From contig CANEVH010000007.1 in the NCBI GenBank assembly GCA_947442105.1, positions 1 to 64,000 on the forward strand: a stretch of DNA of 64,000 nt, in the 5' to 3' direction. A program made the translations under genes and the position numbers. The notes under the pieces are model-generated. The model was given only the letters and a program-made list of their open reading frames with translations, made no database searches and was not told the origin of the DNA. Below are positions 54,615-63,656 of this stretch, in pieces. Numbering within the stretch: the first letter of the stretch is position 1; every line of letters begins with the position of its first letter. The stretch comes from Comamonadaceae bacterium. Lineage in GTDB: Bacteria > Pseudomonadota > Gammaproteobacteria > Burkholderiales > Burkholderiaceae_C.

Positions 54615-54889
54615 CGGCGGGGCAGCTGCATCAGCACCAGCTGGCTGGCAGCGACTGCCAGCACCAGCGCCAGGTAGCTGGTCATCTTGCCGTCATTGCC
54701 AAAAAACCAGAGGCCGGCCGCCAAAACGCAGAGGCCGACCCCTGAATTCACCAGCGCGGGCAGCAGCAACGCACTGCGCCGCGAGGCTTTGGGCAGCACC
54801 CAAGGCGCCACCACCGCCATGAAAACCCCTACAAACACGGCGGGCGCCGTAAAGTTGAGCAGGTGGTTCATCAGGTCAAATAGGCCCAT
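54611..54889 (-). CDS. Small membrane protein of unknown function
   Basis: A 92-residue protein with about three hydrophobic segments (FTAPAVFVGVFMAVVAPWVL, LLLPALVNSGVGLCVLAAGLWF and TSYLALVLAVAASQLVLMQL). No known family is recognised. It lies 43 bases from the hemA start on the opposite strand. The start at 54889 precedes the first membrane segment; open sequence upstream to 55093 is the antisense of hemA. It ends four bases into the GNAT gene. Confidence 0.75.
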   Translation of the reverse strand: MGLFDLMNHLLNFTAPAVFVGVFMAVVAPWVLPKASRRSALLLPALVNSGVGLCVLAAGLWFFGNDGKMTSYLALVLAVAASQLVLMQLPRR

Positions 54890-54915
54890 GGGTACTTTCG
54901 AAGAAGCAACAATTT

Positions 54916-54921
54916 TATAAT
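54916..54921 (+). promoter_or_regulatory. Probable -10 element (TATAAT) for hemA, overlapping a divergent promoter
   Basis: The AT-rich segment ATTTTATAAT carries a consensus TATAAT whose transcription start would fall around 54928, only about five bases before the hemA ATG at 54933. The complement offers a matching AT-rich -10-like run for the divergent minus-strand gene. The -35 element is weak in both directions. Confidence 0.5.
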
Positions 54922-54932
54922 CCGTGCGATAT

Positions 54933-56192
54933 ATGGCAGTCTGGGCACTCGGAATCAACCACACCACCGCGCCGCTGGACCTGCGCGGCCGGTTTGCGTT
55001 TGCCGTGGACATGATTGAGCCGCACCTGCAAGGACTGCGCCAGTCCCTGCCGCAAGCGCCCGAGGCAGCCATTGTCTCGACCTGCAACCGCACCGAAATT
55101 TACTGTGCGGGCGACGCCTCCCACCTGGAACACACGCTGGACTGGCTGGCCAAGTCCGGCGGTGTGTCGGTGCAGTCGCTGCGCTCGCACACCTATAGCC
55201 TGACCGACGACCAAGCTGCGCGCCACGCCTTTAGAGTGGCCAGCGGGCTCGATTCCATGGTGTTGGGCGAGCCGCAAATTTTGGGTCAGCTCAAAGACGC
55301 GGTGCGCGCCGCAGACGCTGCGGGTGCTTTGGGCAGCACGCTGTCGCAAATGTTCCAACGCTCGTTTGCGGTGGCCAAAGAGGTGCGCAGTTCTACCGAG
55401 ATCGGCGCCCATTCCATCAGCATGGCCGCCGCCGCAGTGCGCCTGGCGGGCCAGTTGTTTGAAGACCTGGGGCAGGTCAAAGTCCTTTTTGTGGGCGCTG
55501 GCGAGATGATCGACCTGTGCGCCACCCACTTTGCCGCCAAAACGCCAAAGTCCATGACGATTGCCAACCGCACGCTGGAGCGCGGCGAAAAGCTCGCCGG
55601 GCGCTTTGGCGCTGAGGTCATGCACTTGGCAGACCTGCCCGAGCGCTTGGCCGAGTTTGACGCGGTGATCAGCTGCACCGCCAGCACGCTGCCCATCATC
55701 GGCCTGGGCGCGGTGGAGCGGGCGCTGAAAAAACGCAAACACCGGCCCATGTTCATGGTTGACCTGGCGGTGCCGCGCGACATTGAACCCGAGGTCAAAC
55801 GCCTGGGCGACGTGTATTTGTATACCGTAGACGACTTGGCCGGGGTGGTGCAAACGGCGCAGGCCAGCCGCCAGGCAGCCGTGGCCCAGGCCGAGGCGAT
55901 TGTGGACGCCGGGGTGCAAAGCTTTATGCACTGGGTGGACCAGCGCAACAGCGTGCCGCTGATCCAGCAGCTCAAGGCCCAGGCCGATGCCTGGCGTGCG
56001 GGCGAACTGGCGCGTGCGCGCAAGGCGCTGGCCAAAGGCGAGGATGTGGACACCGTGCTAGAAGCCCTGTCCAAAGGGCTGACCCAAAAAATGCTGCACG
56101 GCGCCTTTGCCGAGCTGCACGGCGCCGACGCCAGCTCGCGCCAGCGCGCCAGCCACGCTATCGAACACTTCTTTTTGCGCAAAGAGCGTTAG
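54933..56192 (+). CDS. hemA: Glutamyl-tRNA reductase
   Basis: HemA reduces glutamyl-tRNA to glutamate-1-semialdehyde, the first committed step of tetrapyrrole synthesis. The 419-residue protein starts [20 protein letters not shown]. It has the catalytic-cysteine motif [32 protein letters not shown], and the NADPH-binding [22 protein letters not shown] at 54924 in frame could also start it. It is followed by prfA and prmC, the standard hemA-prfA-prmC order. Confidence 0.97.
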   Translation: MAVWALGINHTTAPLDLRGRFAFAVDMIEPHLQGLRQSLPQAPEAAIVSTCNRTEIYCAGDASHLEHTLDWLAKSGGVSVQSLRSHTYSLTDDQAARHAFRVASGLDSMVLGEPQILGQLKDAVRAADAAGALGSTLSQMFQRSFAVAKEVRSSTEIGAHSISMAAAAVRLAGQLFEDLGQVKVLFVGAGEMIDLCATHFAAKTPKSMTIANRTLERGEKLAGRFGAEVMHLADLPERLAEFDAVISCTASTLPIIGLGAVERALKKRKHRPMFMVDLAVPRDIEPEVKRLGDVYLYTVDDLAGVVQTAQASRQAAVAQAEAIVDAGVQSFMHWVDQRNSVPLIQQLKAQADAWRAGELARARKALAKGEDVDTVLEALSKGLTQKMLHGAFAELHGADASSRQRASHAIEHFFLRKER

Positions 56193-56294
56193 CGGCGCTG
56201 CCCCGCCGGGCGCTTGACTGCTGCCCCTACCGCTGTCGCACGCGCTGACTGCGCCTCGCCCTTTGCGCACTCCCCTTTTTTTGCCGCACCCACC

Positions 56295-57392
56295 ATGAAA
56301 CCATTTTTACGCCAACAACTGGCCCGCTACGCTGACCGCCTGGGTGAGCTGGAGTTTTTGCTCTCGCGTGAAGACATCATGAAAGACATGCCGCAGTTCC
56401 TGGTGCTGTCGCGCGAGCACACCGAAGTGGCGGCCGTGGCCAGCCGCTGGGCGCGCTACCAAGCGCGCGAGGCCGACTTAGCTGCGGGCACCGATATGCT
56501 AAAAACCGCCGACGGAGACGCCGAAATGGCGGACATGGCGCAAGAAGAAATAGACAGCGCCAGCGCCGAACTCGCCCAACTGGAACTGGAGCTGCAGCGC
56601 ATGCTGCTGCCCAAAGACCCGGACGACGCGCGCAACGCTTTCATCGAAATCCGCGCGGGCACGGGCGGCGACGAATCCACCTTGTTTGCCGGAGACCTGG
56701 CGCGCATGTACACCCGCTACTGCGACGCCCAGGGCTGGAAGAACGAGATCATGAGCGAATCTGGCAGCGAGCTGGGCGGCTACAAAGAGGTGGTGTTGCG
56801 GGTGGAAGGCCACAACGTCTATGGCGCGCTCAAGTTCGAGTCGGGCGGCCACCGCGTGCAGCGCGTGCCGGTGACCGAGACCCAGGGCCGCATCCACACC
56901 AGCGCCTGCACGGTGGCGGTGCTGGCCGAGCCCGACGAGCAAGAGGCGATCAAAATCAACCCGGCCGATTTGCGTATTGACACCTACCGCGCCAGTGGCG
57001 CTGGGGGCCAGCACATCAACAAGACCGACTCGGCGGTGCGTATTACCCACCTGCCCACCGGCATCGTGGCAGAGTGCCAAGACGGACGCAGCCAGCACAG
57101 CAACAAAGCCCAGGCGCTGAAAGTGCTGACCGCCCGCATCCACGAAAAAGACCGCTCCGAGCGTGCCGCCAAAGACGCCGCCGAGCGCAAAGGCCTGATC
57201 GGCACCGGCGACCGCAGCGACCGCATTCGCACCTACAACTTTCCCCAAGGCCGCCTGACCGACCACCGCATCAACCTCACCTTGTACAAACTGCTGTCCA
57301 TCATGGAAGGCGACCTGGGCGACGTGGTGGAAGCGCTGCAGGCCTATGAGGCGGCGCAGCAAATGGCGGCGCTGGAAGTGGGACTTTCTTGA
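56295..57392 (+). CDS. prfA: Peptide chain release factor 1
   Basis: RF1 releases nascent peptide at UAA and UAG codons. The 365-residue protein has the stop-codon recognition PxT-type motif PVT ([19 protein letters not shown]) and the catalytic [16 protein letters not shown] (GGQ). ATG 56295 begins the family's conserved [16 protein letters not shown]; an in-frame extension to 56214 is Pro/Ala/Cys-rich and unlike RF1. It lies 102 bases after hemA and overlaps prmC. Confidence 0.97.
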   Translation: MKPFLRQQLARYADRLGELEFLLSREDIMKDMPQFLVLSREHTEVAAVASRWARYQAREADLAAGTDMLKTADGDAEMADMAQEEIDSASAELAQLELELQRMLLPKDPDDARNAFIEIRAGTGGDESTLFAGDLARMYTRYCDAQGWKNEIMSESGSELGGYKEVVLRVEGHNVYGALKFESGGHRVQRVPVTETQGRIHTSACTVAVLAEPDEQEAIKINPADLRIDTYRASGAGGQHINKTDSAVRITHLPTGIVAECQDGRSQHSNKAQALKVLTARIHEKDRSERAAKDAAERKGLIGTGDRSDRIRTYNFPQGRLTDHRINLTLYKLLSIMEGDLGDVVEALQAYEAAQQMAALEVGLS

Positions 57393-58240
57393 GCGGCGAT
57401 TTGCCCGCTAACGCCACGCTGGCGGCGGCATTGCAGCACGCCAGCACCCTGGGGCTGGCGCGGCTAGACGCCCAAATGCTGCTGCTGCACGCCCTGGGCC
57501 GCGCCCCGCACGACCGCGCCTGGCTGCTGGCGCACGATGGCGATGCGCTGGACGCCGCCGCACACACCCGCTTTGACGCCGCGCTGCACCGCCGCCTGCG
57601 CGGCGAGCCGCTGGCCTACATCACGGGACACCAGGAGTTTTATGGCCTCGACCTGCATGTAGACGCCCGCGTGCTGTGCCCGCGCGCAGACACCGAAACC
57701 CTGGTGGATTGGGCGCTGGCGCTTTTACCCCCAGTCGCCCGCGTGCTGGACTTGGGCACCGGCAGCGGTGCCATTGCCCTGGCCCTCAAACACCGGCGGC
57801 CCGATGTGCAGGTGCATGCGCGCGATTTCAGCGCCGACGCGCTGTCCGTGGCCCAGACCAACGGGCAACGCCTGGGACTGGACGTGGCGTTTTCGCAAGG
57901 CTCGTGGCTTGAAGGCCTGAGCGGCCCATTTGACGTAATCGTCTCCAACCCGCCCTACATCGCCGCCGACGACCCGCATCTGGCTGCGCTCACCCATGAA
58001 CCCCTGCAAGCGCTGGCCAGCGGCGCAGACGGATTGGTCGACCTGCGCGCAATCATTCTCCAAGCCCCTACTTGCCTGGCATCGGGCGGCTGGCTGCTGC
58101 TGGAGCATGGCTACGACCAGGCGCAGGTGGTGGGTGACTTGTTGCGAGCTGCCGGTTTTGCGGGCGTGCAATCGCGCAGCGACTTGGCAGGCATTGCGCG
58201 CTGCAGTGGCGGGCGCTGGCAGGCCCAGGCTGCGCGGTAA
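57389..58240 (+). CDS. prmC: Peptide chain release factor N5-glutamine methyltransferase
   Basis: PrmC methylates the glutamine of the GGQ motif in RF1 and RF2. The 283-residue protein has the SAM-binding [17 protein letters not shown] and the substrate-binding signature IVSNPPYI with [23 protein letters not shown]. It starts with a TTG that overlaps the prfA stop (TTGA), so it is coupled to its substrate's gene. Confidence 0.96.
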   Translation: MSGDLPANATLAAALQHASTLGLARLDAQMLLLHALGRAPHDRAWLLAHDGDALDAAAHTRFDAALHRRLRGEPLAYITGHQEFYGLDLHVDARVLCPRADTETLVDWALALLPPVARVLDLGTGSGAIALALKHRRPDVQVHARDFSADALSVAQTNGQRLGLDVAFSQGSWLEGLSGPFDVIVSNPPYIAADDPHLAALTHEPLQALASGADGLVDLRAIILQAPTCLASGGWLLLEHGYDQAQVVGDLLRAAGFAGVQSRSDLAGIARCSGGRWQAQAAR

Positions 58241-58317
58241 GCAGTGTCCATACGGCATGTGACCGGCCCCAGATTGCGATATTGAGCGTACTTGACCCCC
58301 ACAAGAAGGAAAATTTG

Positions 58318-59013
58318 ATGAAGATCAAAGCCGTTGTTTTTGATGCCTATGGCACTTTGTTTGACGTGTACTCCGTCCAGGTTTTGGCTGAAACGCATTA
58401 CCCCGGCCACGGCGCGGACATCTCCGTGCAGTGGCGTGACAAGCAAATTGAATACACGCGCTTGATCACCCAATCCGACCCGCATAATCCATAGGGCAGC
58501 CAGTACTTCCGCCCGTTTTGGGAACTGACGCGGCTCTCCCTGGAGTACACCCTAGACCGCCTGAACCTGCCGGGCGCAGCGGGACAAGTTGACAGCCTGA
58601 TGCAGCAATACGCGCGGCTCACGCCGTTTCCAGAAAATCTGGCGGTGTTGCAAAAGATCAAAGCCATGGGCCTGACCACCGCCATACTCTCCAACGGCAG
58701 CATAGACATGCTGGCCTCAGCCGTCCAAAGTGCGCAGATGGGCAAGGTTTTGGACCATCTCATTTCGGTCGATCCGATTCGCCTTTTCAAGACTTCGCCG
58801 GAGAGCTACGGCTTGGTACAGCAAACCATCCCCGTGCACAAGCAAGAGGTGCTGTTTGTCTCAAGCAACGCCTGGGACGCTTTGGGCGCCACCTGGTTTG
58901 GGTTCACGACCTGTTGGGTAAACCGGCAAGGCCTGCCGTTTGAAGCCCTAGAGCCCAAGCCGCATTTCACCGGCCCTGACCTCACCTCAGTGTTGGCGTC
59001 ACTGGAAAGCTGA
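58318..59013 (+). pseudogene. (S)-2-haloacid dehalogenase / HAD type II, interrupted by an in-frame amber codon
   Basis: A 231-codon frame encoding a HAD type II dehalogenase, which hydrolyses 2-haloacids. It has the nucleophile motif VVFDAYGTLFDVYS, the LSNGSIDML motif, the lysine in LFKTSPESYG, and the VSSNAWDALGATWFGFTTCWVN block. The ribosome binding site AAGAAGGA is at ideal distance from the ATG at 58318. A TAG at 58492-58494 lies in frame after DPHNP and before GSQYF, 58 codons in. All catalytic motifs remain on both sides. It is either a recent nonsense mutation, a sequencing error, or suppressed. Confidence 0.85.
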
Positions 59014-59091
59014 ATTCAAAAGCTTCGCCAATCGGTGCACTGCACACGCCTTTGGCGAACCCGCGCGTTGCCCCACCAGACGGTCGTCGCC

Positions 59092-59262
59092 CTAGTTACT
59101 AATCTCGCCCAGAAACAGTCCGTTGTCATTTGCAAGCGCTGTCGCTTTGGCAGCGTCCGCCCAACCAGTGCGAGCGGGCAGCGTGGGCATGTGGATCACT
59201 GGCGCGCCGGTTCCATCAGGATGCGGCTGATCGCCAAAGAGGTCGTCACTTGGAAACGTCAT
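59092..59262 (-). CDS. Small protein or fragment resembling the C-terminus of a MazE-type antitoxin
   Basis: A 56-codon minus-strand frame (ATG at 59262, TAG at 59092) too short for most gene callers. It reads MTFPSDDLFGDQP, then ARTGWADAAKATALANDNG and LFLGEISN. The GWADAAKA-type helix and the following short acidic end look like the C-terminal half of MazE-type antitoxins. The front half is not recognisable and no ribosome binding site is clear. It lies 40 bases after the TumA-like gene on the same strand. It could be a real small gene, a decayed antitoxin, or chance. Confidence 0.35.
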   Translation of the reverse strand: MTFPSDDLFGDQPHPDGTGAPVIHMPTLPARTGWADAAKATALANDNGLFLGEISN

Positions 59263-59302
59263 ATGGGCTACGCCATGGGTCAGTTTTCATTGAAGGGCTT
59301 CA

Positions 59303-59650
59303 TCACGCGGCTTGCAAAAAGAACTCCACTTTGACCGCTTCGTAGGGAAACTCGATTGCGCCAGTGGCGGTTCTGTCCAGCACACCCGCATCTAACAAGG
59401 CGGTCACGTCACCGTGAACAGTTTTCACGTCCCGCCCCACACGGCGAGCGGCCTCACGGATTGACACAGGGCCGACACCGCAAAGTGACTTCAAAAGTTC
59501 CCAGCGTCTCGCCGTGAGCACTTTCCAAAGCAGCTCAGGCGTCTCAAAGCTGATTCGCGCATCCTTCTTGGGCGCACCTGCTTCCCAGGCGCGGATGAAG
59601 TCCTCGCCCACTTTTTGTCGCGTTGCCACGTCAAGGATTACTGTTTTCAA
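59303..59650 (-). CDS. TumA-like (HVO_A0114-type) antitoxin, winged-helix DNA-binding protein
   Basis: A 115-residue protein whose core (LTARRWELLKSLCGVGPVSI, then REAARRVGRDVKTVHGDVTAL with a two-strand wing) matches the HVO_A0114-type regulators that pair with TumE/DUF6516 proteins. The start is taken as TTG at 59650, preceded by GAGGTGGA at ideal spacing, since LKTVILDVATRQKVG is the family's opening. It would neutralise the toxin and repress the operon. It overlaps the upstream toxin gene's end by 20 bases. Base composition is AT-richer than flanking genes. Confidence 0.75.
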   Translation of the reverse strand: MKTVILDVATRQKVGEDFIRAWEAGAPKKDARISFETPELLWKVLTARRWELLKSLCGVGPVSIREAARRVGRDVKTVHGDVTALLDAGVLDRTATGAIEFPYEAVKVEFFLQAA

Positions 59651-59927
59651 GATTCCACCTCGCAATGTCTGCTTCGAAATCCGCGATCAGTTTTCGCGGG
59701 GTTGAGAAGATGTACTGTATTTCCTGGTTACCGAAGTGTCGGTGATCACCCTTGCTCCGTTCGTTGTCATATCTGACCACGCAATGCCCATTTTTGACGT
59801 ACGCAAGTCGATACTTGTAGCGGTGCTCGGACGGCGTAAGCGGTTTGGGAAGGAGCCAAACGACATATTCAGCAAATCCACCACCCACGTCTGCAACTCG
59901 CTGTTTAAGAATAGGCGCCGCCTTCAT
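59631..59927 (-). CDS. TumE-like (DUF6516) putative toxin
   Basis: A 98-residue protein with YKYRLAYVKNGHCVVRYDNER and KGDHRHFGNQEIQYIF. Those conserved RYDNERSKGDHRH residues are the hallmark of the DUF6516/TumE family, paired in many genomes with an HVO_A0114-type antitoxin. Cellular target not known to me. ATG 59927 is chosen over the TTG at 59963. It is transcribed first and the antitoxin second, in a 20-base overlap. Confidence 0.75.
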   Translation of the reverse strand: MKAAPILKQRVADVGGGFAEYVVWLLPKPLTPSEHRYKYRLAYVKNGHCVVRYDNERSKGDHRHFGNQEIQYIFSTPRKLIADFEADIARWNLENSNP

Positions 59928-60462
59928 GATGGTGATCTTGCCAACACTGTTGACCGAGGTCAACCCTAAACCTTTGGAATATGAGAAAAGTGGGAGCTAC
60001 CATTAACTCGCTACTTTTGCGCCGCTGGAGCAGTGTGCGTGTGGACAGTGAGGAATGCGGGCAAGCTCTTCTTGCACCGGGCAGGCGTCCACGTAACTTC
60101 GAGTTGTAGGGCAACGCTAATCGTTCCAGAGAAAGCAGCAGTGAGTTGGCCTCAAAGCACCGGCTTGACCAAGCGCGCTGGCGTATTCAGCAGCAGCACT
60201 GTAGACCCATGTTCAGCCACTATATTTAGTTTGAATGCTGATTTGCACCTGAACCACCACTGGGCGTGGCAAGTTAGCAGCGCTGTCAAATACAAGCGCA
60301 CCGCGACCTTGCCTGCCAGCGCAGCGATTGAAGCCTTTGCGGGCTTGAACAAGCTGAACATGGCCCATCAGCAGACTTTCAGACAGGTCTACTTGCGCTT
60401 GACGCGCTACGGTCGGCCCAATGACTGCCGCCTATTCAACATAGCAAGAGGCAGCAGCCCCT
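59928..60462. other. Intergenic region of about 535 bases, no recognisable gene
   Basis: Between the toxin gene start and the leuA end, open frames exist on both strands (for example plus 60033-60554 and minus 60152-60361). None has a ribosome binding site or a sequence I can place. Base composition is less GC-rich than in neighbouring genes, as in the adjoining toxin-antitoxin genes. The toxin-antitoxin promoter should lie in the first part. It may be decayed mobile DNA, but no transposase or repeat is seen. Confidence 0.5.
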
Positions 60463-62190
60463 TCAAACCAACGCCGCTTTCTCCGAAGCCTTCGCCACAC
60501 CCGCCCCCTGCGGCACCAACCCCAGCCGGTTCACCCCACTCACCAGCGCCTTGATGGACGCGGTGACGATGTTGTGGTCCAGGCCGACGCCAAAGCGGTC
60601 GGGGAAATCGGTGGCCTGGGCGCTGAGTTCCATGAAGGCGCAGGCCTGGGCGTCGCCGCCGTGGGCGCTGCCCTTGGTAGAGCGTTCTTCAAAGCTGCGC
60701 ACCTGCACGTCCAGGCCCAGGGTTTGCAAGGCGTGCACTGCGGCGTCGATGGGGCCGTTGCCTGCGCCGTGCAGGGTGTGGCGCGCACCGGCGGCGTCCA
60801 CGGTCAGGCGGATGCCTTGTCCGGTGGCGTCGTGTGGGTGGTCGATCAACTGGTAGCCCACGTAGCGCAGCGGCACCACGCTGTCCAGGTAAGTGCTGGA
60901 GAACAGCGCCCAAATGTCTTGCGCGCTCATTTCGCCGCCGTGCTGGTCGGTGTAGCTTTGCACCTCGCCTGAAAACTCTACTTGCAGGCGCCGGGGCATG
61001 ACCACACCAAACTCAGCCTCTAATAGATAAGCCACGCCGCCTTTGCCCGACTGGCTGTTGACACGGATGATGGAGTCGTAGGTGCGGCCCAGGTCGGCCG
61101 GGTCGATGGGCAGGTAGGGCACGTTCCACAGGCCGTTTTTGTCCAGCGCAGAAAAGCCTTTTTTGATGGCGTCCTGGTGGGAGCCGCTGAACGCGGTGAA
61201 CACCAAGTCGCCCACATAGGGATGGCGCGGGTGGATGGGCAGCTGGTTGCAATGCTCCACCGTGCGGGCCACGGCATTGATGTCGGAGAAGTCCAGGCCC
61301 GGGTTTACTCCCTGGGTGTAGAGGTTGAGCGCCAGGGTGACGATGTCCAAATTGCCAGTGCGCTCGCCGTTGCCAAACAGGCAGCCTTCCACCCGGTCGG
61401 CCCCGGCCATGATGCCCAGTTCGGCAGCAGCCACAGCCGTGCCCCGGTCGTTGTGCGGGTGCAGGCTCAGGACAATGCTGTCGCGCCGCGCCAGGTTGCG
61501 GTGCATCCATTCCACCTGGTCGGCGTAGATATTGGGCGTGGCCACTTCTACGGTGGCGGGCAAATTCAGAATCACCTTGTTGGTGGGCGTGGCGCCCCAC
61601 ACGGCGGTGACGGCGTCGCACACTTCCTTGGCAAATTCCAGCTCGGTGCTGGTGAACAGTTCGGGGCTGTACTGCAGCACCCACTCGGTCTCGGGGTGCG
61701 CTTTGGCGAGTTGCTGGATCAGCGTGACCGCGTCCACCGCCATTTGCACCACTTCGGGCTTGCTCATATTGAACACCACATCGCGAAACAGCGGGGCGGT
61801 GGCGTTGTAGACATGCATGATGACGCGCCGCGCGCCCACCACTGACTCAAAAGTGCGGCGAATCAGGTGCTCGCGCGCCTGGGTGAGCACCTCGATGGTC
61901 ACGTCCGGCGGCACATGGCCTTGGTCTACCAGGGCGCGCACAAAGTCAAAGTCGGTTTGCGAGGCGCTGGGGAAACCCACCTCGATTTCTTTGAAGCCCA
62001 CCGCGCAGGCGGTGCGGAACATGCGCATCTTGCGCTCCAGGTTCATGGGCTCAAACAGGCTTTGGTTGCCGTCGCGCAGGTCGGTGCTCATCCAGATGGG
62101 CGGCGCGGTGATGGTGCGGCCGGGCCACTGGCGGTCGGGCAAATGGATTGCGGGAAAAGCCTGGTATTTGGTAGCGGGTTGCGAGAGCAT
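60463..62190 (-). CDS. leuA: 2-isopropylmalate synthase
   Basis: LeuA condenses acetyl-CoA with 2-oxoisovalerate, the first step of leucine synthesis. The 575-residue protein has the long (LeuA type 2) form. It has [20 protein letters not shown] (metal-binding Asp), [56 protein letters not shown] and a C-terminal leucine-binding regulatory domain ([18 protein letters not shown]). It likely responds to leucine through that domain. Confidence 0.97.
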   Translation of the reverse strand: MLSQPATKYQAFPAIHLPDRQWPGRTITAPPIWMSTDLRDGNQSLFEPMNLERKMRMFRTACAVGFKEIEVGFPSASQTDFDFVRALVDQGHVPPDVTIEVLTQAREHLIRRTFESVVGARRVIMHVYNATAPLFRDVVFNMSKPEVVQMAVDAVTLIQQLAKAHPETEWVLQYSPELFTSTELEFAKEVCDAVTAVWGATPTNKVILNLPATVEVATPNIYADQVEWMHRNLARRDSIVLSLHPHNDRGTAVAAAELGIMAGADRVEGCLFGNGERTGNLDIVTLALNLYTQGVNPGLDFSDINAVARTVEHCNQLPIHPRHPYVGDLVFTAFSGSHQDAIKKGFSALDKNGLWNVPYLPIDPADLGRTYDSIIRVNSQSGKGGVAYLLEAEFGVVMPRRLQVEFSGEVQSYTDQHGGEMSAQDIWALFSSTYLDSVVPLRYVGYQLIDHPHDATGQGIRLTVDAAGARHTLHGAGNGPIDAAVHALQTLGLDVQVRSFEERSTKGSAHGGDAQACAFMELSAQATDFPDRFGVGLDHNIVTASIKALVSGVNRLGLVPQGAGVAKASEKAALV

Positions 62191-62292
62191 AGGGGCCTTT
62201 GGATGGGAATAGCGGGGATGGGGCTCATCCTAACCAAAAGCGCGGGGCAGAAGCTTGCGAAGTTTCCAAGCTTTACCCACTTTACGCAAGTT

Positions 62293-62304
62293 AATTGCGC
62301 AATT
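62293..62304. promoter_or_regulatory. Perfect palindrome upstream of leuA (possible operator)
   Basis: AATTGCGCAATT is a perfect 12-bp palindrome, extended by partial repeats of GCGCAATT and GCGCG. It lies about 100 bases before the leuA start in an AT-containing promoter-like stretch (TTTACGCAAGTTAATT). An operator for a leucine- or amino-acid-responsive regulator (for example of the Lrp or LysR type) is plausible but unproven. Confidence 0.4.
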
Positions 62305-62361
62305 GCGCGCATCCATCACGCAATAAAAATGGTTTACCCCAACTCCTCGCAAAAATCCCCC

Positions 62362-62610
62362 TCACCCAATGACCGACCACCCTGCATGGCGGTCAACCTT
62401 GTTGTTCTCGTATTCCCACACGGTGCCGCAGCGCTCGCACACGTACTTGGTGATGGTCACCGCGCCGTGGCGGTGGGCGACGCTGCGGTGCGTGCCTTGG
62501 ATGAGTTCGGGGTGGCCTTTGGCGCGGCGCCAGTTTTGCTGTACGCCCGCGCAGGATTCGCACAGGGTGGACGCGGTGGTGGCTGGCTGGGGGGTGGTGT
62601 TTTCGGTCAT
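62362..62610 (-). CDS. Small zinc-ribbon protein of unknown function
   Basis: An 82-residue protein with two CxxC pairs (CESC and CERC) about 40 residues apart, forming a zinc ribbon. Between them is GHPELIQGTHRSVAHRHGAV, and WEYENNKVDRHAGWSVIG follows the second pair. It is conserved as a stand-alone protein in Burkholderiales with no known role. The start at 62610 is the ATG opening the acidic N-terminus. It lies 62 bases downstream of slyD on the minus strand. Confidence 0.75.
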   Translation of the reverse strand: MTENTTPQPATTASTLCESCAGVQQNWRRAKGHPELIQGTHRSVAHRHGAVTITKYVCERCGTVWEYENNKVDRHAGWSVIG

Positions 62611-62672
62611 CGAAGCGCTTTGCGAAAAATGTGCGCCCATTGGAACACGCGGCCCCGCCGCCATGAGGCGGC

Positions 62673-63149
62673 TTAGTGATGGTGGCCGTGCGCCCCGTGC
62701 ACGTGGCCGTGGGCGATTTCCTCTTCCGACGCCGCGCGCACTTCCAGCACCTGCACGCTAAAGCGCAGCGCCTGCCCGGCCAGCGGGTGGTTGCCGTCCA
62801 GCATCACCTTATCGCCCTTGATCTTGAGCACGGTAAACGCCCGGGTGTGGCCTTGCTCGTCCTGGCCCTCGATCTGGCCGCCTACCTTCACGCCGGGCGG
62901 AAACTGGCTTTTGGGGATGGACTGCAACAGCGCCTCGTCACGCTGGCCAAAGGCCTCATCGGCGGACAGCTCAACCAAGCCTTTGAAACCGACTGCTTGC
63001 CCGTCCAGCGCTGCTTCCACCTTCGGAAACAGGTTGCCGTAGCCGCCGTGCAGGTAGGACATGGGTTCTTTGCCTTCTTCAAGCAGCTTGCCCTGGGCGT
63101 TGGCAACTTTGTACTGGACGGTGACGGCGCTGTCTTTGCAAATTTTCAT
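62673..63149 (-). CDS. slyD: FKBP-type peptidyl-prolyl isomerase SlyD
   Basis: SlyD is a cytoplasmic prolyl isomerase and chaperone that also handles nickel. The 158-residue protein has an FKBP fold with the IF-domain insertion (SADEAFGQRDEALLQSIPK, then LKIKGDKVMLDGNHPLAGQALRF). It ends with HGHVHGAHGHHH, a metal-binding tail. Such a tail supports SlyD over FkpB-like relatives, although the tail is shorter than in E. coli. Confidence 0.95.
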   Translation of the reverse strand: MKICKDSAVTVQYKVANAQGKLLEEGKEPMSYLHGGYGNLFPKVEAALDGQAVGFKGLVELSADEAFGQRDEALLQSIPKSQFPPGVKVGGQIEGQDEQGHTRAFTVLKIKGDKVMLDGNHPLAGQALRFSVQVLEVRAASEEEIAHGHVHGAHGHHH

Positions 63150-63301
63150 GGGGGATAAGGACGGTGGATGGGATGAATGCAGCGGGCATTATCTTCAAAA
63201 GCTGGGCCACCGCTGGGTCGGCCGCTGGGCGGCAGTAAGGGGCATTGTGAAAGTGAAATAATCGGCCCCTATTTTGTATTTACCCAGCAAAGGACATTCC
63301 C

Positions 63302-63628
63302 ATGAGCGACGCACAACAACGCATTGACACCCTGGTCAAAACCAACGAAGTGGTCTTGTTCATGAAAGGCAACGCCAACTTTCCCCAGTGCGGCTTCTCG
63401 GGCCGGGCCATCCAAATTCTCAAGGCCTGTGGCGTGGACACCAAAACCGTTGCCACAGTGAACGTGCTCGAAGACGACGGCATTCGCCAAGGCATCAAGG
63501 AATACAGCAACTGGCCCACGATTCCCCAGCTTTACGTCAAGGGCGAGTTCATAGGCGGCTCGGACATCATGATGGAGATGTACGAGTCCGGTGAACTGGT
63601 GCAGGCGCTGGGCACCAAGCCCGTCTAA
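63302..63628 (+). CDS. grxD: Monothiol glutaredoxin (Grx4 family)
   Basis: A monothiol glutaredoxin that carries or transfers 2Fe-2S clusters. The 108-residue protein has the CGFS active site (NFPQCGFSGRAIQILKACG), WPTIPQLYVKGEFIGGSDIMM, and typical length. It lies between slyD (divergent) and a lytic transglycosylase gene (convergent). Confidence 0.96.
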   Translation: MSDAQQRIDTLVKTNEVVLFMKGNANFPQCGFSGRAIQILKACGVDTKTVATVNVLEDDGIRQGIKEYSNWPTIPQLYVKGEFIGGSDIMMEMYESGELVQALGTKPV

Positions 63629-63656
63629 ATTTCAGATTCGAGGAATTTGACCGCCC

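Noticed and set aside
58495-58599. Read-through or recoded amber codon in the dehalogenase gene
   Set aside because: No stimulatory element is visible, and pyrrolysine-type recoding is not expected in this group; kept as a pseudogene with a note instead.
60033-60554. Plus-strand frame between the toxin-antitoxin genes and leuA
   Set aside because: No ribosome binding site, no recognisable motif, and its end runs antisense into leuA.
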